Origin: a virus
Direction: 5' to 3' (one strand)
Length of the DNA stretch: 38,886 nucleotides
IMG/VR virus record: IMGVR_UViG_3300014838_000039
Coordinates: 1 to 38,886 of that record
Shown here piece by piece: positions 30,612 through 38,350 of this stretch. The stretch's first letter is position 1. Every line of letters begins with the position of its first letter. Both the position numbers and the translations under genes were made by a program. The notes beneath the pieces are model-generated. The model was not told the origin of the DNA and did not search any database. It saw only the letters and a list, made by a program, of their open reading frames with translations.

Positions 30612-31847
30612 GAGCCTATATAGCCCTCCAAATCCTGATTTAGTAGCTCCTAGTCCAGCACCTATTGCTGCTCCACCGCCAGCACCGATTGGACCACCAA
30701 AAGCTCCTATTCCAGCACCTACAGCCGCGCCACCTAAGACAGGAGCAGCTAAACCTATAGCGCTTCCTGTTGCAGCTTGAAGAGCAGTTATAAGCTTGCT
30801 TTGGCCTTTAGGGACAGGTTTTTTTAAATCTTCTCTAAATTTCTCAGCGAGCTTTTCTATTTTCTTTTCTACTCGATCTTCTACTTGCTCTTGTAGATCT
30901 AGCGGCGGAATGCCTTTATTTGCTTTAATAATCTCAGAAGCTGTTTCTGAATAAGCAAGTTTAGCCCTAGCCCCTAATTCAAGCATAGCGATAACGCGCT
31001 TTCTTCCTTCTGGAGAGTTTGAAAGAGATGGTATAGTTTGCATAAAGTTCTCAATTTCAGTAGTAGAAATAGAACCTTTAAAATAATTACCAATATTTTT
31101 CAGGAATCCTTTTTCAATTTTATTGAATTGTTCGCTATCAGGGCTGAGCAAAGCTGGAATATTACCTAATCCAGACCGTTGTAACAACTCTACATAGCCC
31201 GGTGTATCTAATTGACCTTCACTATTCAATTCTTTCATAATCGTAAGATCTTGTAATTCTTGACGAGCTACCTTCTTATCTTCAATTACTTTTTCTCTAT
31301 ATTTTGCAGTTTCTTTAAATCCAGTTAATTTAGTTTCTTGAGCCAAATTCTCTTGATGCCTTCTTTCAACATTTTCTTCTCCGCTAGGCTTACCAATCCT
31401 AAAAATCTTACCCATAACTTGCCCTTGAGGCTGCGCAGTCTGTTGAGGCTGAACCTGCGGTTGTTGCAACGCTTTTTGCGCTGCTTGTGTTGCCATAGAT
31501 TGTCCAGGAACTTGAGCCTGAGGAGATTCTTGTTGTTGTTGAGGTTGTGGTTCTCCTAATCCAGCCATAGACTGCATAGGATTAGCTTGTTGTTGATTTC
31601 CACCAAATCCAGCACCACCAAGACCTAACTGTTTGAAGACTTCTTTTTGGAAGTCGGGTGATTGCTCTGAAATGGCTCTAATTGTTTCCTCAGGAAGACT
31701 TTCACCTGTAGGTAGCTTAATAGACTTCCAAAGTCTTACATTCTTTTGAATTTCATCTTGTCTGAGTTTTTCTTCAAGTCTATTATGAGCTGCTTTTTCT
31801 AAGCCTCTTGATAGACCTTCACCAATATGAGCTAAATTAAATGGCAT
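30603..31847 (-). CDS. Ejection/internal virion protein with glycine-zipper C-terminus
   Basis: A 414-residue protein. Residues 80-145 are low-complexity Gln/Pro. Residues 160-350 are charged helix (ERRHQENLAQETKLTGFKE, DLQEQVEDRVEKKIEKLAEK). The last 60 residues (SAIGLAAPVLGGAAVGAGIG, AFGGPIGAGGGAAIGAGLGA) form a glycine-zipper, membrane-inserting type segment. This combination, after the hub gene in a P22-like phage, matches proteins injected into the cell envelope ahead of the DNA (roles of P22 gp7, gp16, gp20). Sequence similarity to any one of them is not evident to me. Confidence 0.6.
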   Translation of the reverse strand: MPFNLAHIGEGLSRGLEKAAHNRLEEKLRQDEIQKNVRLWKSIKLPTGESLPEETIRAISEQSPDFQKEVFKQLGLGGAGFGGNQQQANPMQSMAGLGEPQPQQQQESPQAQVPGQSMATQAAQKALQQPQVQPQQTAQPQGQVMGKIFRIGKPSGEENVERRHQENLAQETKLTGFKETAKYREKVIEDKKVARQELQDLTIMKELNSEGQLDTPGYVELLQRSGLGNIPALLSPDSEQFNKIEKGFLKNIGNYFKGSISTTEIENFMQTIPSLSNSPEGRKRVIAMLELGARAKLAYSETASEIIKANKGIPPLDLQEQVEDRVEKKIEKLAEKFREDLKKPVPKGQSKLITALQAATGSAIGLAAPVLGGAAVGAGIGAFGGPIGAGGGAAIGAGLGATKSGFGGLYRLLK

Positions 31848-31862
31848 ATTAAATCCTTTCTA

Positions 31863-33179
31863 TTATTTTCCTGCAGGCTTTGGAGCGGGATACAATAAAT
31901 CATATAATTTTTGTCCTGCGTGTTCAGTTGCTTTATTACTTAAACCTCCTAATATTCCATGAGTATCTTTAGCTTCTATAGTAGCATTAGGAAACTTAGG
32001 AGTAATTCCTAATCCAGCAAGACCAGTAAAATGCCTTTGTTGATTCTGGCCATATTCATATTTTAAGGCAGCAAGTCTATCTTCTAGATCCTGACCACCT
32101 TCTCTTAATTGATTTCCAAGAGCACTTGAACCACCGCTACCAGAGAAACGTTCTGTAATAGAAGGAATAGTTTTCTGTGTGAAATTACGTCTTGCAGCAC
32201 CTTCAATTTGTTCAGGATTATATTGATTATTTTCTAATCCTTTAATACCCAATTGACCTAGCTTAGAGATAATTCCTTGTTGTTCTGGTGTGAAGTTAGA
32301 AAACTTTTTACCGAAGAGGGCTTCATGCATTCCACCTTCACCATTTTCTCCACCACCAAACTTTCCTGCTACCCATTCTAATGCAGCAGCAGGACCAAAA
32401 TCTTTAGCAAATTGTTGAAATTTTTGCATCCATGTTTGAGGATCAGCAGCGGCTGCAGCTGCATCAAAAGGAATCATACCAGGAGCTTCAGGAATAGGAG
32501 GGACTCCACCATGAGCACCATTCGCAACAGCGCCTTCGGCAGCACCTGGAATACCAGCTTCAGCACCACCAGCTACAGGAGCTGCTCCTAATCCAAAATC
32601 AGGCGGAATAACGCCAGTTGCTAAACCAACAGTAAGAGCAGCCATCAAATGTGGTATATATTTAGAATATTTCTGAGTAAAATCAAACACTGCTTTTTTA
32701 GCAGGACTAGGACCCTTAAAGTCTTTAGCCTTCTGAACTTCTAATTTCATATTTGCAAGATCTGTTGCGAATTGATCCTTAGTGGCTTGATCAGGAAGAG
32801 AATTATAAATCCTTTTAACTTCATCAGCTTTTAAACCCTTAAGAGCTTTATCAAGCTTCTTAACATCTGCACCTTCAAGACTAGCAAAAAACTTCTGCGC
32901 TTCATTTTGATCACCAGCAGGTTGTCCTGGTTGCGCCGGCTGAGCAGCTTGAACAGCTTCCTCTCCACCTTCTTCATATAGAGCAGCGTCTGCCGGATCT
33001 TCTTGTAGCATTCCACCTTCAGGAAAATCGGCAAGTAAAGCCGCAAGTCGTTCTTTGTTTAACTTAACAACTCTACCATCTGGGCCTATATAGCCCATCT
33101 CATCACCTTCTTGCATTCCATCAAGTATTGCCTGAAGATCTTCTTTAGAAAGCATCACTTTTTCATTTTCGTTTGCCAT
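31863..33179 (-). CDS. Ejection/internal virion protein
   Basis: Starting at the ATG at 33179 (AAAGGGAGATTT upstream), 438 residues. A further upstream start would only translate the palindromic repeat. Acidic N-terminal helices (ENEKVMLSKEDLQAILDGMQ), a helical ADVKKLDKALKGLKADEVKR block, a hydrophobic middle (YIPHLMAALTVGLATGVIPP), and an Ala/Gly/Pro-rich segment are followed by a helical C-terminus. Such hydrophobic, low-complexity proteins after the hub are typical DNA-ejection components. It lies 15 bases upstream of the other ejection-type gene. Confidence 0.6.
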   Translation of the reverse strand: MANENEKVMLSKEDLQAILDGMQEGDEMGYIGPDGRVVKLNKERLAALLADFPEGGMLQEDPADAALYEEGGEEAVQAAQPAQPGQPAGDQNEAQKFFASLEGADVKKLDKALKGLKADEVKRIYNSLPDQATKDQFATDLANMKLEVQKAKDFKGPSPAKKAVFDFTQKYSKYIPHLMAALTVGLATGVIPPDFGLGAAPVAGGAEAGIPGAAEGAVANGAHGGVPPIPEAPGMIPFDAAAAAADPQTWMQKFQQFAKDFGPAAALEWVAGKFGGGENGEGGMHEALFGKKFSNFTPEQQGIISKLGQLGIKGLENNQYNPEQIEGAARRNFTQKTIPSITERFSGSGGSSALGNQLREGGQDLEDRLAALKYEYGQNQQRHFTGLAGLGITPKFPNATIEAKDTHGILGGLSNKATEHAGQKLYDLLYPAPKPAGK

Positions 33180-33193
33180 TAAATCTCCCTTTA

Positions 33194-33223
33194 GTCTCGG
33201 CGTAGCATGTACGCGAAGACGGA
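33194..33223. repeat. Palindromic element, copy 2
   Basis: GTCT (33194-33197) pairs with AGAC (33217-33220), and GCGTA (33200-33204) with TACGC (33210-33214), around a GCATG loop with a two-base internal mismatch. The left side TCTCGGCGTAGC and right side GCGAAGACGGA repeat those at 19751-19779. It lies between the divergent 33179 and 33287 starts. Confidence 0.75.
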
Positions 33224-33286
33224 TTAATTTAAAATTCACTATACTCTTAATGATATAGTAAATACCCAATAAAAAGGAAATAAATC

Positions 33287-33844
33287 ATGGCGAATCCTCA
33301 ATTCTCAAATGCAGGTTCTTTTATACCCACAACGTTTATATTAGACACGCAGCAGTTCTATGAAACAGAGGTTAATAGTGAAGAATTTAGAGAGCTTATT
33401 GTAAGACTAGCTCAGAATCTAAACAACATCGCATTAGTACTCAATACCAAAGATACAGGATATTATCCAGCAGCTGAATTCGTTAATAGCCAATTATTCT
33501 TTCCTAATCCAACAGGAAATACCAGTACCATGCAAGGGAATGCCTATCGACAAGTATTTAGAACGACGGTTAATTTTGGAGCATTACCTAATGCAACGAC
33601 GAAATCAGTAGCACACAACATAAATATAAGTACTACAATTCCCTCTACTTATTCATTCACCAGAATATATGGCGCAGCAAGCAAACCAGATCAGACGAGT
33701 TTCATACCATTACCGTATAGTAGCTTAACACTATTAGATAACATAGAACTTCATGTGACTGATACGAATGTAGTGGTAACGACAGGAATAGATTATAGCG
33801 CATGGACGATCACCTATATCGTAGTCGAGTATTTGCAGAATTAA
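33287..33844 (+). CDS. Virion/tail protein on the opposite strand
   Basis: A 185-residue protein (ANPQFSNAGSFIPTTFILDT, then FRELIVRLAQNLNNIALVLN, then TKDTGYYPAAEFVNSQLFFP). The N...NNIALVLNTKD.GYY pattern is familiar from phage structural proteins encoded near fibres. The C-terminal part is beta-rich. It is transcribed against its neighbours, ends at its own terminator (33898-33936), and uses AAAAGGAAATAAATC as ribosome-binding site. Probably an accessory fibre or tail component; role inferred. Confidence 0.6.
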   Translation: MANPQFSNAGSFIPTTFILDTQQFYETEVNSEEFRELIVRLAQNLNNIALVLNTKDTGYYPAAEFVNSQLFFPNPTGNTSTMQGNAYRQVFRTTVNFGALPNATTKSVAHNINISTTIPSTYSFTRIYGAASKPDQTSFIPLPYSSLTLLDNIELHVTDTNVVVTTGIDYSAWTITYIVVEYLQN

Positions 33845-33897
33845 TTATTGATGATAAGATCTAACTGATATATGGGATACATAAATTACTACTCTTT

Positions 33898-33936
33898 ATC
33901 CCACAGGTATTTTACGGTACTTGTGGGATTTTATTT
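33898..33936 (+). terminator. Intrinsic terminator
   Basis: ATCCCACAGGTA (33898-33909) pairs with TACTTGTGGGAT (33918-33929), 12 bp with one wobble and an 8-nt loop, followed by TTTATTT. It ends the 33287-33844 gene. Confidence 0.85.
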
Positions 33937-33938
33937 AG

Positions 33939-34304
33939 TTATTTATTCGAATGCTCACTATTCGGCGTATCAATAGTATTAAGATCGTCAGGCAAACTGT
34001 CAAAACTAGGTAGCTGAATAACAATCGTAGCAACCACGCTAGCAGTATTAGCAGGAGGAGTAGTGGCAGAAAAAGTAGGCATAGGAGTTCTGTAAGGTAA
34101 TAAGCTGCAAGGGAATGACTTTGTACTATCACATCTAATATGAGAGCTTTCATTTAAATCATGTCCCCAATGGTTATGATGGCCAGCAGCCCCAGAAACA
34201 ATATATTGTGCCTCTTCTGCTTCAGTAGGACTTTTATAATTTGATTCAGGAGCAGAAGCAAAAGTTACTGAAGAAATTGAAAATAGAACCATATATTTGA
34301 ACAT
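33939..34304 (-). CDS. Small secreted protein, His/Pro-rich
   Basis: A 121-residue protein with a signal peptide (MFKYMVLFSISSVTFASA). The mature part contains AAGHHNHWGHDLNESSHIRC, a His-rich patch that could bind metal, two Cys, and a Pro/Thr-rich tail. It follows the 34306-34746 gene by one base. Together they form a secreted pair between the tail hub and the ejection genes. A lysis role such as spanins, or an envelope-acting ejection aid, is possible but not shown. Confidence 0.55.
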   Translation of the reverse strand: MFKYMVLFSISSVTFASAPESNYKSPTEAEEAQYIVSGAAGHHNHWGHDLNESSHIRCDSTKSFPCSLLPYRTPMPTFSATTPPANTASVVATIVIQLPSFDSLPDDLNTIDTPNSEHSNK

Positions 34305-34305
34305 G

Positions 34306-34746
34306 TTATTCCTTTTTGGTTAATGTTATAACAAGAACGATAGCAGCTGAGACGACTGAAGAAATACTCGAAGCCACAGCAACTCGTTTCTTAGTCCATC
34401 TTTCATCAGCCTTATTCCTTAAATCATCCATAATCATTTCAGAAACACGTAATGCTACACGATGAGCATAATCCCTATCTTGTTCATTATCTAAAGAAAA
34501 ATTAGTAACTCTTTCAGTGGAGAAATCTGTCGTTCTTATAGGAGAAGAAATATCCTCAATAACAATCTGACTAGCATATCTTCTAATATTATCATTAGGA
34601 TCTGTAAACAATTGAGTTATTGATTCAACGATAATATCACTATCTGAAGAGGAATGAGAAGATAGTGGTGATGCTGTTCTATCTACTGTCGCAGATGAAG
34701 GCTCTGCAATACAACTAATCAATAATAAAATAATATATAAAAACAT
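34306..34746 (-). CDS. Membrane/secreted protein with N- and C-terminal hydrophobic segments
   Basis: Starting at the ATG at 34746 after GAGGAAAAT, 146 residues. The N-terminal segment MFLYIILLLISCIAEPSSA is a signal peptide or membrane helix; a Cys in ISCIAE near the cleavage site is a possible lipobox (LLISC). A polar, Ser/Thr/Asp-rich middle is followed by a helix (DRDYAHRVALRVSEMIMDDL) and a C-terminal membrane helix (VAVASSISSVVSAAIVLVIT). Two ends in the membrane make it a candidate for a lysis or membrane protein. It lies just after the hub gene. No family recognised. Confidence 0.5.
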   Translation of the reverse strand: MFLYIILLLISCIAEPSSATVDRTASPLSSHSSSDSDIIVESITQLFTDPNDNIRRYASQIVIEDISSPIRTTDFSTERVTNFSLDNEQDRDYAHRVALRVSEMIMDDLRNKADERWTKKRVAVASSISSVVSAAIVLVITLTKKE

Positions 34747-34753
34747 ATTTTCC

Positions 34754-36994
34754 TCATTGTAATCTAGAAGTAGGAGTAGCATTTACAACTAAAGCATGAA
34801 GTTCAAAATCAGACCATGCAATATCAGTATCTCTTATCTGTTCATCAGTAAGATAAATTAAAAACTGTATACACTCACCATTTGCAAATGGATAAATAGG
34901 ATGCCATATACGAGTCTGTGACATTTCTAATGGAAAATCAGGATAAGGAGAAGTCTCAAGAATTCCAGATCCTACAAGAGTTCCGCTTAATGCTCCGAAC
35001 TGAAGCAATGATTCTCCTGATGAGGATACAGCATAATCAACAGTAACCTGTCCATTAGCAGTCTTATCCAATAAGAAATCTACTTTGTTTATAGAGGCGT
35101 TTAGGCCCTTATCTGCATAGAAGTTATATTGCTTCGTCTGAATACTTAAGCTTGATACAAGAGCTAATGTACCTCCACCTGTATAAGTACCACCAAAGTT
35201 AGTAAGAATAACAGTGAAAGAATTAGCCCCAAGTACTGCATTAACTGGAAACACAACACCGTTTACTCCTGTTACGCCTTGAGCGTTTTCTATGATTATA
35301 TAATCACCAGTAGAGTTAAACCCAGGTTCTAGGTTATGGTTTACGCATGTTATTGTTAATGTCTCGCCTGAATAAGTCATGTTACTTATTTGTAGAGATG
35401 GAGCATTACGATAAGTATCAGCATCTATTATGAAGGTATAGCCTTCTTGGTTACCAGCAACAATAGATCTAAATTGAGCACCTAGCGGCGCAGCATTCCA
35501 AGCATCTCCTGATTCCTGCCATGTATCTTCATAAGATGCCCAAGTTTCACCTTCGCCATCAGATTTCTGATAGTAACCGAAGGCAGTAACAGAATCATCA
35601 TTATAGGCCCATGATCCAGTCTTATAGTTGTAAACTAATATCTGGTTGTTAAAAGGGAAGGTGGCATTTCTATCAATACTAGGAATAGCCCAATAAATAA
35701 GCTCAGAATAATAATCCCTAATGCCACATACGCGCACAACACCATTGTCTTCATTATGAATCTCAAAAACAGCAGCAGGAATATCATCATCAATACGCGT
35801 AACATTAGATCCATTACAAGCATGAATACCGACATTTCCTATACCTAATATAACTTTATCGAAAGGAACTTGAGAGAATGTAGATTCTGCCCCAAGCTCA
35901 GTATTAATTTTTTCCCAAACAAAAGGACGCAACTCATTATAAGTATAAACCAATTTCCATGTACTATTTTCAAAATAGACTATGAGCTGATCTTTAACGA
36001 ATTGAGCAGTAATAATAGATTCTTTCGTAGGAGCATCCTCAAATCCACCAAATCCAGCAGTCGTATAGAATGCAGTAGCGTCAGCAGGATTACCTAACCA
36101 TGAATACCTACAACGATTAACAAAGCTCGCATTAGTTCCTGGCCCTGCTCCTGTATTTTCTACTGTATTAAGCAATAGAAGTCTATTTTTATAAGCAACA
36201 ATAATTCTACATGTAACAATAGTAGAAGTAGCAACGACAGAATCATATCTAGGATTAAAGACATTCCATGCTGCGCCATCCCAATAGTACATAGTATCTG
36301 AATTAGCTAAAGTTGTTCCAGCATTGAAGTTAGTGACATAAAGATAGTTAAGATCTGGGGTTAAACCTTGCCAATTCCATGCCCAGAAGAAGTTAGCATT
36401 AGAGCCAGTCCATACGGCAGTTCCCAATCTTGTCCATCCTGTAGGTACATAAGCATAGGCAAATTGAGTATCCCATGCAAAAGTAGGAGCAATGTTAACA
36501 GCTCCTAATTGAGGAATATAATTAGCGAATCCCATAACAGGTTGTGCAGGATAAAAATAAACAGCAGTTAAAGGAGGAGCGCCTGTAAATACATAAGCTC
36601 CAGTAGTAGTATCATACGTATGAACCCCAGCGCCATTAGCGAGCATAGTTACAGGTGTTCCAGTCGTTTGCACCGTATAAACTTTGCTACCTATAGAAAA
36701 CATCTGTCCTATACCAAAAATAGTTCCAGGAACGGTACCCGCTAAAGCTCCCGCAATACTTGTAGTTCCTATATTAATTCTAAGTCGAGACTGAAGTTGT
36801 TCTAATCCAGCAATCTGTCCACTTGATCCTTCCATAAGAAGCGAACCAAATCTTTTACGTACCCGACCACGGAATACATAAGCATTATTAAGTACTTCAA
36901 ATGCATTATCAGGAATAGCAAAAGGCCTAAGTGCAGTATTGAGTCCAGCTCCTCCCTCAATCATCCCTATATAAAAGCGATCAGTGCGAGCCAT
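34754..36994 (-). CDS. Tail hub/stabilisation protein (P22 gp10-like)
   Basis: A 746-residue protein. ALRPFAIPDNAFEVLNNAYV, then FRGRVRKRFGSLLM is the typical start of hub or stabilisation proteins with a beta-propeller (asparagine-rich ...PDN...L.N..v..g.v.kR.G). Later features are RIIVAYKNRLLLLNTVEN, SIITAQFVKDQLIVYFENST, then ILVYNYKTGSWAYND. An FCCH-like module lies at about 540-620 (LQISNMTYSGETLTITC, QGVTGVNGVVF, ANSFTVILTN). It connects the adaptor to the needle and fibres. It is the third structural gene after the adaptor, as expected. The ribosome-binding site is ATAGGAGTCT. Confidence 0.75.
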   Translation of the reverse strand: MARTDRFYIGMIEGGAGLNTALRPFAIPDNAFEVLNNAYVFRGRVRKRFGSLLMEGSSGQIAGLEQLQSRLRINIGTTSIAGALAGTVPGTIFGIGQMFSIGSKVYTVQTTGTPVTMLANGAGVHTYDTTTGAYVFTGAPPLTAVYFYPAQPVMGFANYIPQLGAVNIAPTFAWDTQFAYAYVPTGWTRLGTAVWTGSNANFFWAWNWQGLTPDLNYLYVTNFNAGTTLANSDTMYYWDGAAWNVFNPRYDSVVATSTIVTCRIIVAYKNRLLLLNTVENTGAGPGTNASFVNRCRYSWLGNPADATAFYTTAGFGGFEDAPTKESIITAQFVKDQLIVYFENSTWKLVYTYNELRPFVWEKINTELGAESTFSQVPFDKVILGIGNVGIHACNGSNVTRIDDDIPAAVFEIHNEDNGVVRVCGIRDYYSELIYWAIPSIDRNATFPFNNQILVYNYKTGSWAYNDDSVTAFGYYQKSDGEGETWASYEDTWQESGDAWNAAPLGAQFRSIVAGNQEGYTFIIDADTYRNAPSLQISNMTYSGETLTITCVNHNLEPGFNSTGDYIIIENAQGVTGVNGVVFPVNAVLGANSFTVILTNFGGTYTGGGTLALVSSLSIQTKQYNFYADKGLNASINKVDFLLDKTANGQVTVDYAVSSSGESLLQFGALSGTLVGSGILETSPYPDFPLEMSQTRIWHPIYPFANGECIQFLIYLTDEQIRDTDIAWSDFELHALVVNATPTSRLQ

Positions 36995-36995
36995 C

Positions 36996-37589
36996 TTAGA
37001 CTCCTATAACTATGTAATTAATCTCAGTCGTTGCAGATGGATTATTAGCATAAGCAGTGAAATTACCTGTAGTAGGATCATTAAGGAGGGCATTGCTTAC
37101 TGTCGTACGTTGGCCTACTGTAAAGTTAGTATTAACACTTGTATCATAAGCTGTAAGAAAAACTTGAAAAGCTCTTTGAAAATTAGGGCCACCACTTGTT
37201 ACTGTTGGAGTTATTGCTAATGTCGCTGTCGTCATATTAACATTACCCCATTTAACTAATAAACCACTTGGAAGATATGACCAACCAATTTCACAGCCAA
37301 TAAAAGCTAATGTGCTCATACTTGATGCAGTCATAGGTATTTGAGCCTGTCCCCCATTAATCTGTTTCTGGACATATAATTCACCAACAGCAGTAGTAGG
37401 ATTAACGAAAGCATAAAGAACGCTATCGGTGACTGCTCCAACGGCCAATGTAGGTGGCTGTGTTGCTTGAATAGATAAATCAGCATAACCTGCTCCAAAA
37501 GAAGCAAGCGCTGTAAAGTTACCTAAAATATCAGCTTGAGAATTCTTTAAAAAATCACCCGGTTGGGGGATATTACTTTGGAAGGCCAT
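36996..37589 (-). CDS. Tail-fibre-type protein with gp53-like C-terminal domain
   Basis: A 197-residue protein starting AFQSNIPQPGDFLKNSQADI. The C-terminal half (GWSYLPSGLLVKWGNVNM then FQVFLTAYDTSVN, ending ATTEINYIVIGV) resembles the gp53-like C-terminal domain of phage tail fibres (G.IiqWG, a central 'F...f' pair, final I..f..iG strand). It is encoded one base after the hub start region and eight-residue linkers are visible. It may be a short fibre attached at the adaptor or hub. It starts 17 bases after the HNH gene's stop. Confidence 0.65.
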   Translation of the reverse strand: MAFQSNIPQPGDFLKNSQADILGNFTALASFGAGYADLSIQATQPPTLAVGAVTDSVLYAFVNPTTAVGELYVQKQINGGQAQIPMTASSMSTLAFIGCEIGWSYLPSGLLVKWGNVNMTTATLAITPTVTSGGPNFQRAFQVFLTAYDTSVNTNFTVGQRTTVSNALLNDPTTGNFTAYANNPSATTEINYIVIGV

Positions 37590-37606
37590 TATATCTCCTA
37601 ATTATA

Positions 37607-38281
37607 TTAAACGTGCTTCCAGGTTCTTCTGTGCACTATACTGCTAATAGTACCACTAGTTATATTGTAGAGCTCCATAATTTTTTCTTGCGAATATCCA
37701 TCTTCCCATAACTTTCTAATTCTCATTACATCTACTGGATTAAGCTTAGAATGCTGCCTACCTTTTTGAGTCATATCTATCATATTTTCTATATGACTAC
37801 CAGCCCACAAATGATCAGGATTTACACATGATGGAATATCGCATGTATGGCATATTACTTTATCATTTTCTACTGGTCCTTTAAAAAGTTCATAAGATAC
37901 CCTAGAAGCAATGGCTGTTTTATTATCTTTAAAACAAAGCATACCATAACCTTTTGCCCCTTTAGCACCAATCCATATCCAACATTCTTCTTGCTTGTCT
38001 ACATATGACATAAATCGACACATGTCTGAGCAAAATGCTTTCTCGTAGTTTTTATAACATAACTTCCCACATCCTTCACATAGATGCTCCTTAACGATAC
38101 CTACTTTTCTATTATAAGCATTCATATAGGCCATTCGCTTAGGATTCCCCACCATGGTTTTAACTACAGCCTTACTACGACACGATTTACATTCATTACG
38201 ATAATATTTAGCATTCTTCTTAGCTGCATTATCTGTTGTTAAATCAATCTGACAATCACGACATTTTTTATTTAGATCCAA
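37607..38281 (-). CDS. Free-standing HNH homing endonuclease with zinc ribbons and HTH
   Basis: A 224-residue protein starting at TTG (38281). Two zinc-ribbon motifs (CRDCQ...CKSCR, CEGCGKLCY...CSDMC) precede an HNH_3 nuclease (CWIWIGAKGAKGYGMLCF, ASRVSYELFKG, CHTCDIPSCVNPDHLWAG). A C-terminal HTH (RIRKLWEDGYSQEKIMELYN, then ITSGTISSIVHRRTW) follows, related to the 610-1080 protein. The ribosome-binding site lies in a hairpin arm (38286-38319). It sits between the adaptor and the 36996 fibre gene. A selfish homing gene that leaves its neighbours intact. Confidence 0.88.
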   Translation of the reverse strand: MDLNKKCRDCQIDLTTDNAAKKNAKYYRNECKSCRSKAVVKTMVGNPKRMAYMNAYNRKVGIVKEHLCEGCGKLCYKNYEKAFCSDMCRFMSYVDKQEECWIWIGAKGAKGYGMLCFKDNKTAIASRVSYELFKGPVENDKVICHTCDIPSCVNPDHLWAGSHIENMIDMTQKGRQHSKLNPVDVMRIRKLWEDGYSQEKIMELYNITSGTISSIVHRRTWKHV

Positions 38282-38285
38282 AGAA

Positions 38286-38319
38286 ATATCCCTACATAAT
38301 TAAATACATAGGGATATTG
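38286..38319 (-). promoter_or_regulatory. Hairpin sequestering the HNH ribosome-binding site
   Basis: AATATCCCTA (38310-38319 on the minus strand) pairs perfectly with TAGGGATATT (38286-38295) around a 14-nt loop. The AGGGA near the TTG start lies inside the 3' arm, so the site is masked in read-through RNA. Hairpins over homing-endonuclease start sites are known in T4-type phages. It could also act as a weak terminator after the adaptor gene. Confidence 0.6.
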
Positions 38320-38350
38320 TATACAAATTAAATTATATTGCCACTTTTAA

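Noticed and set aside
30586-30780. A Pro/Ala-rich plus-strand frame
   Set aside because: It is the antisense of the glycine-zipper C-terminus of the ejection protein.
33180-33269. An N-terminal extension of the 31863-33179 protein
   Set aside because: These codons translate the palindromic repeat and lack a ribosome-binding site; the ATG at 33179 has one.
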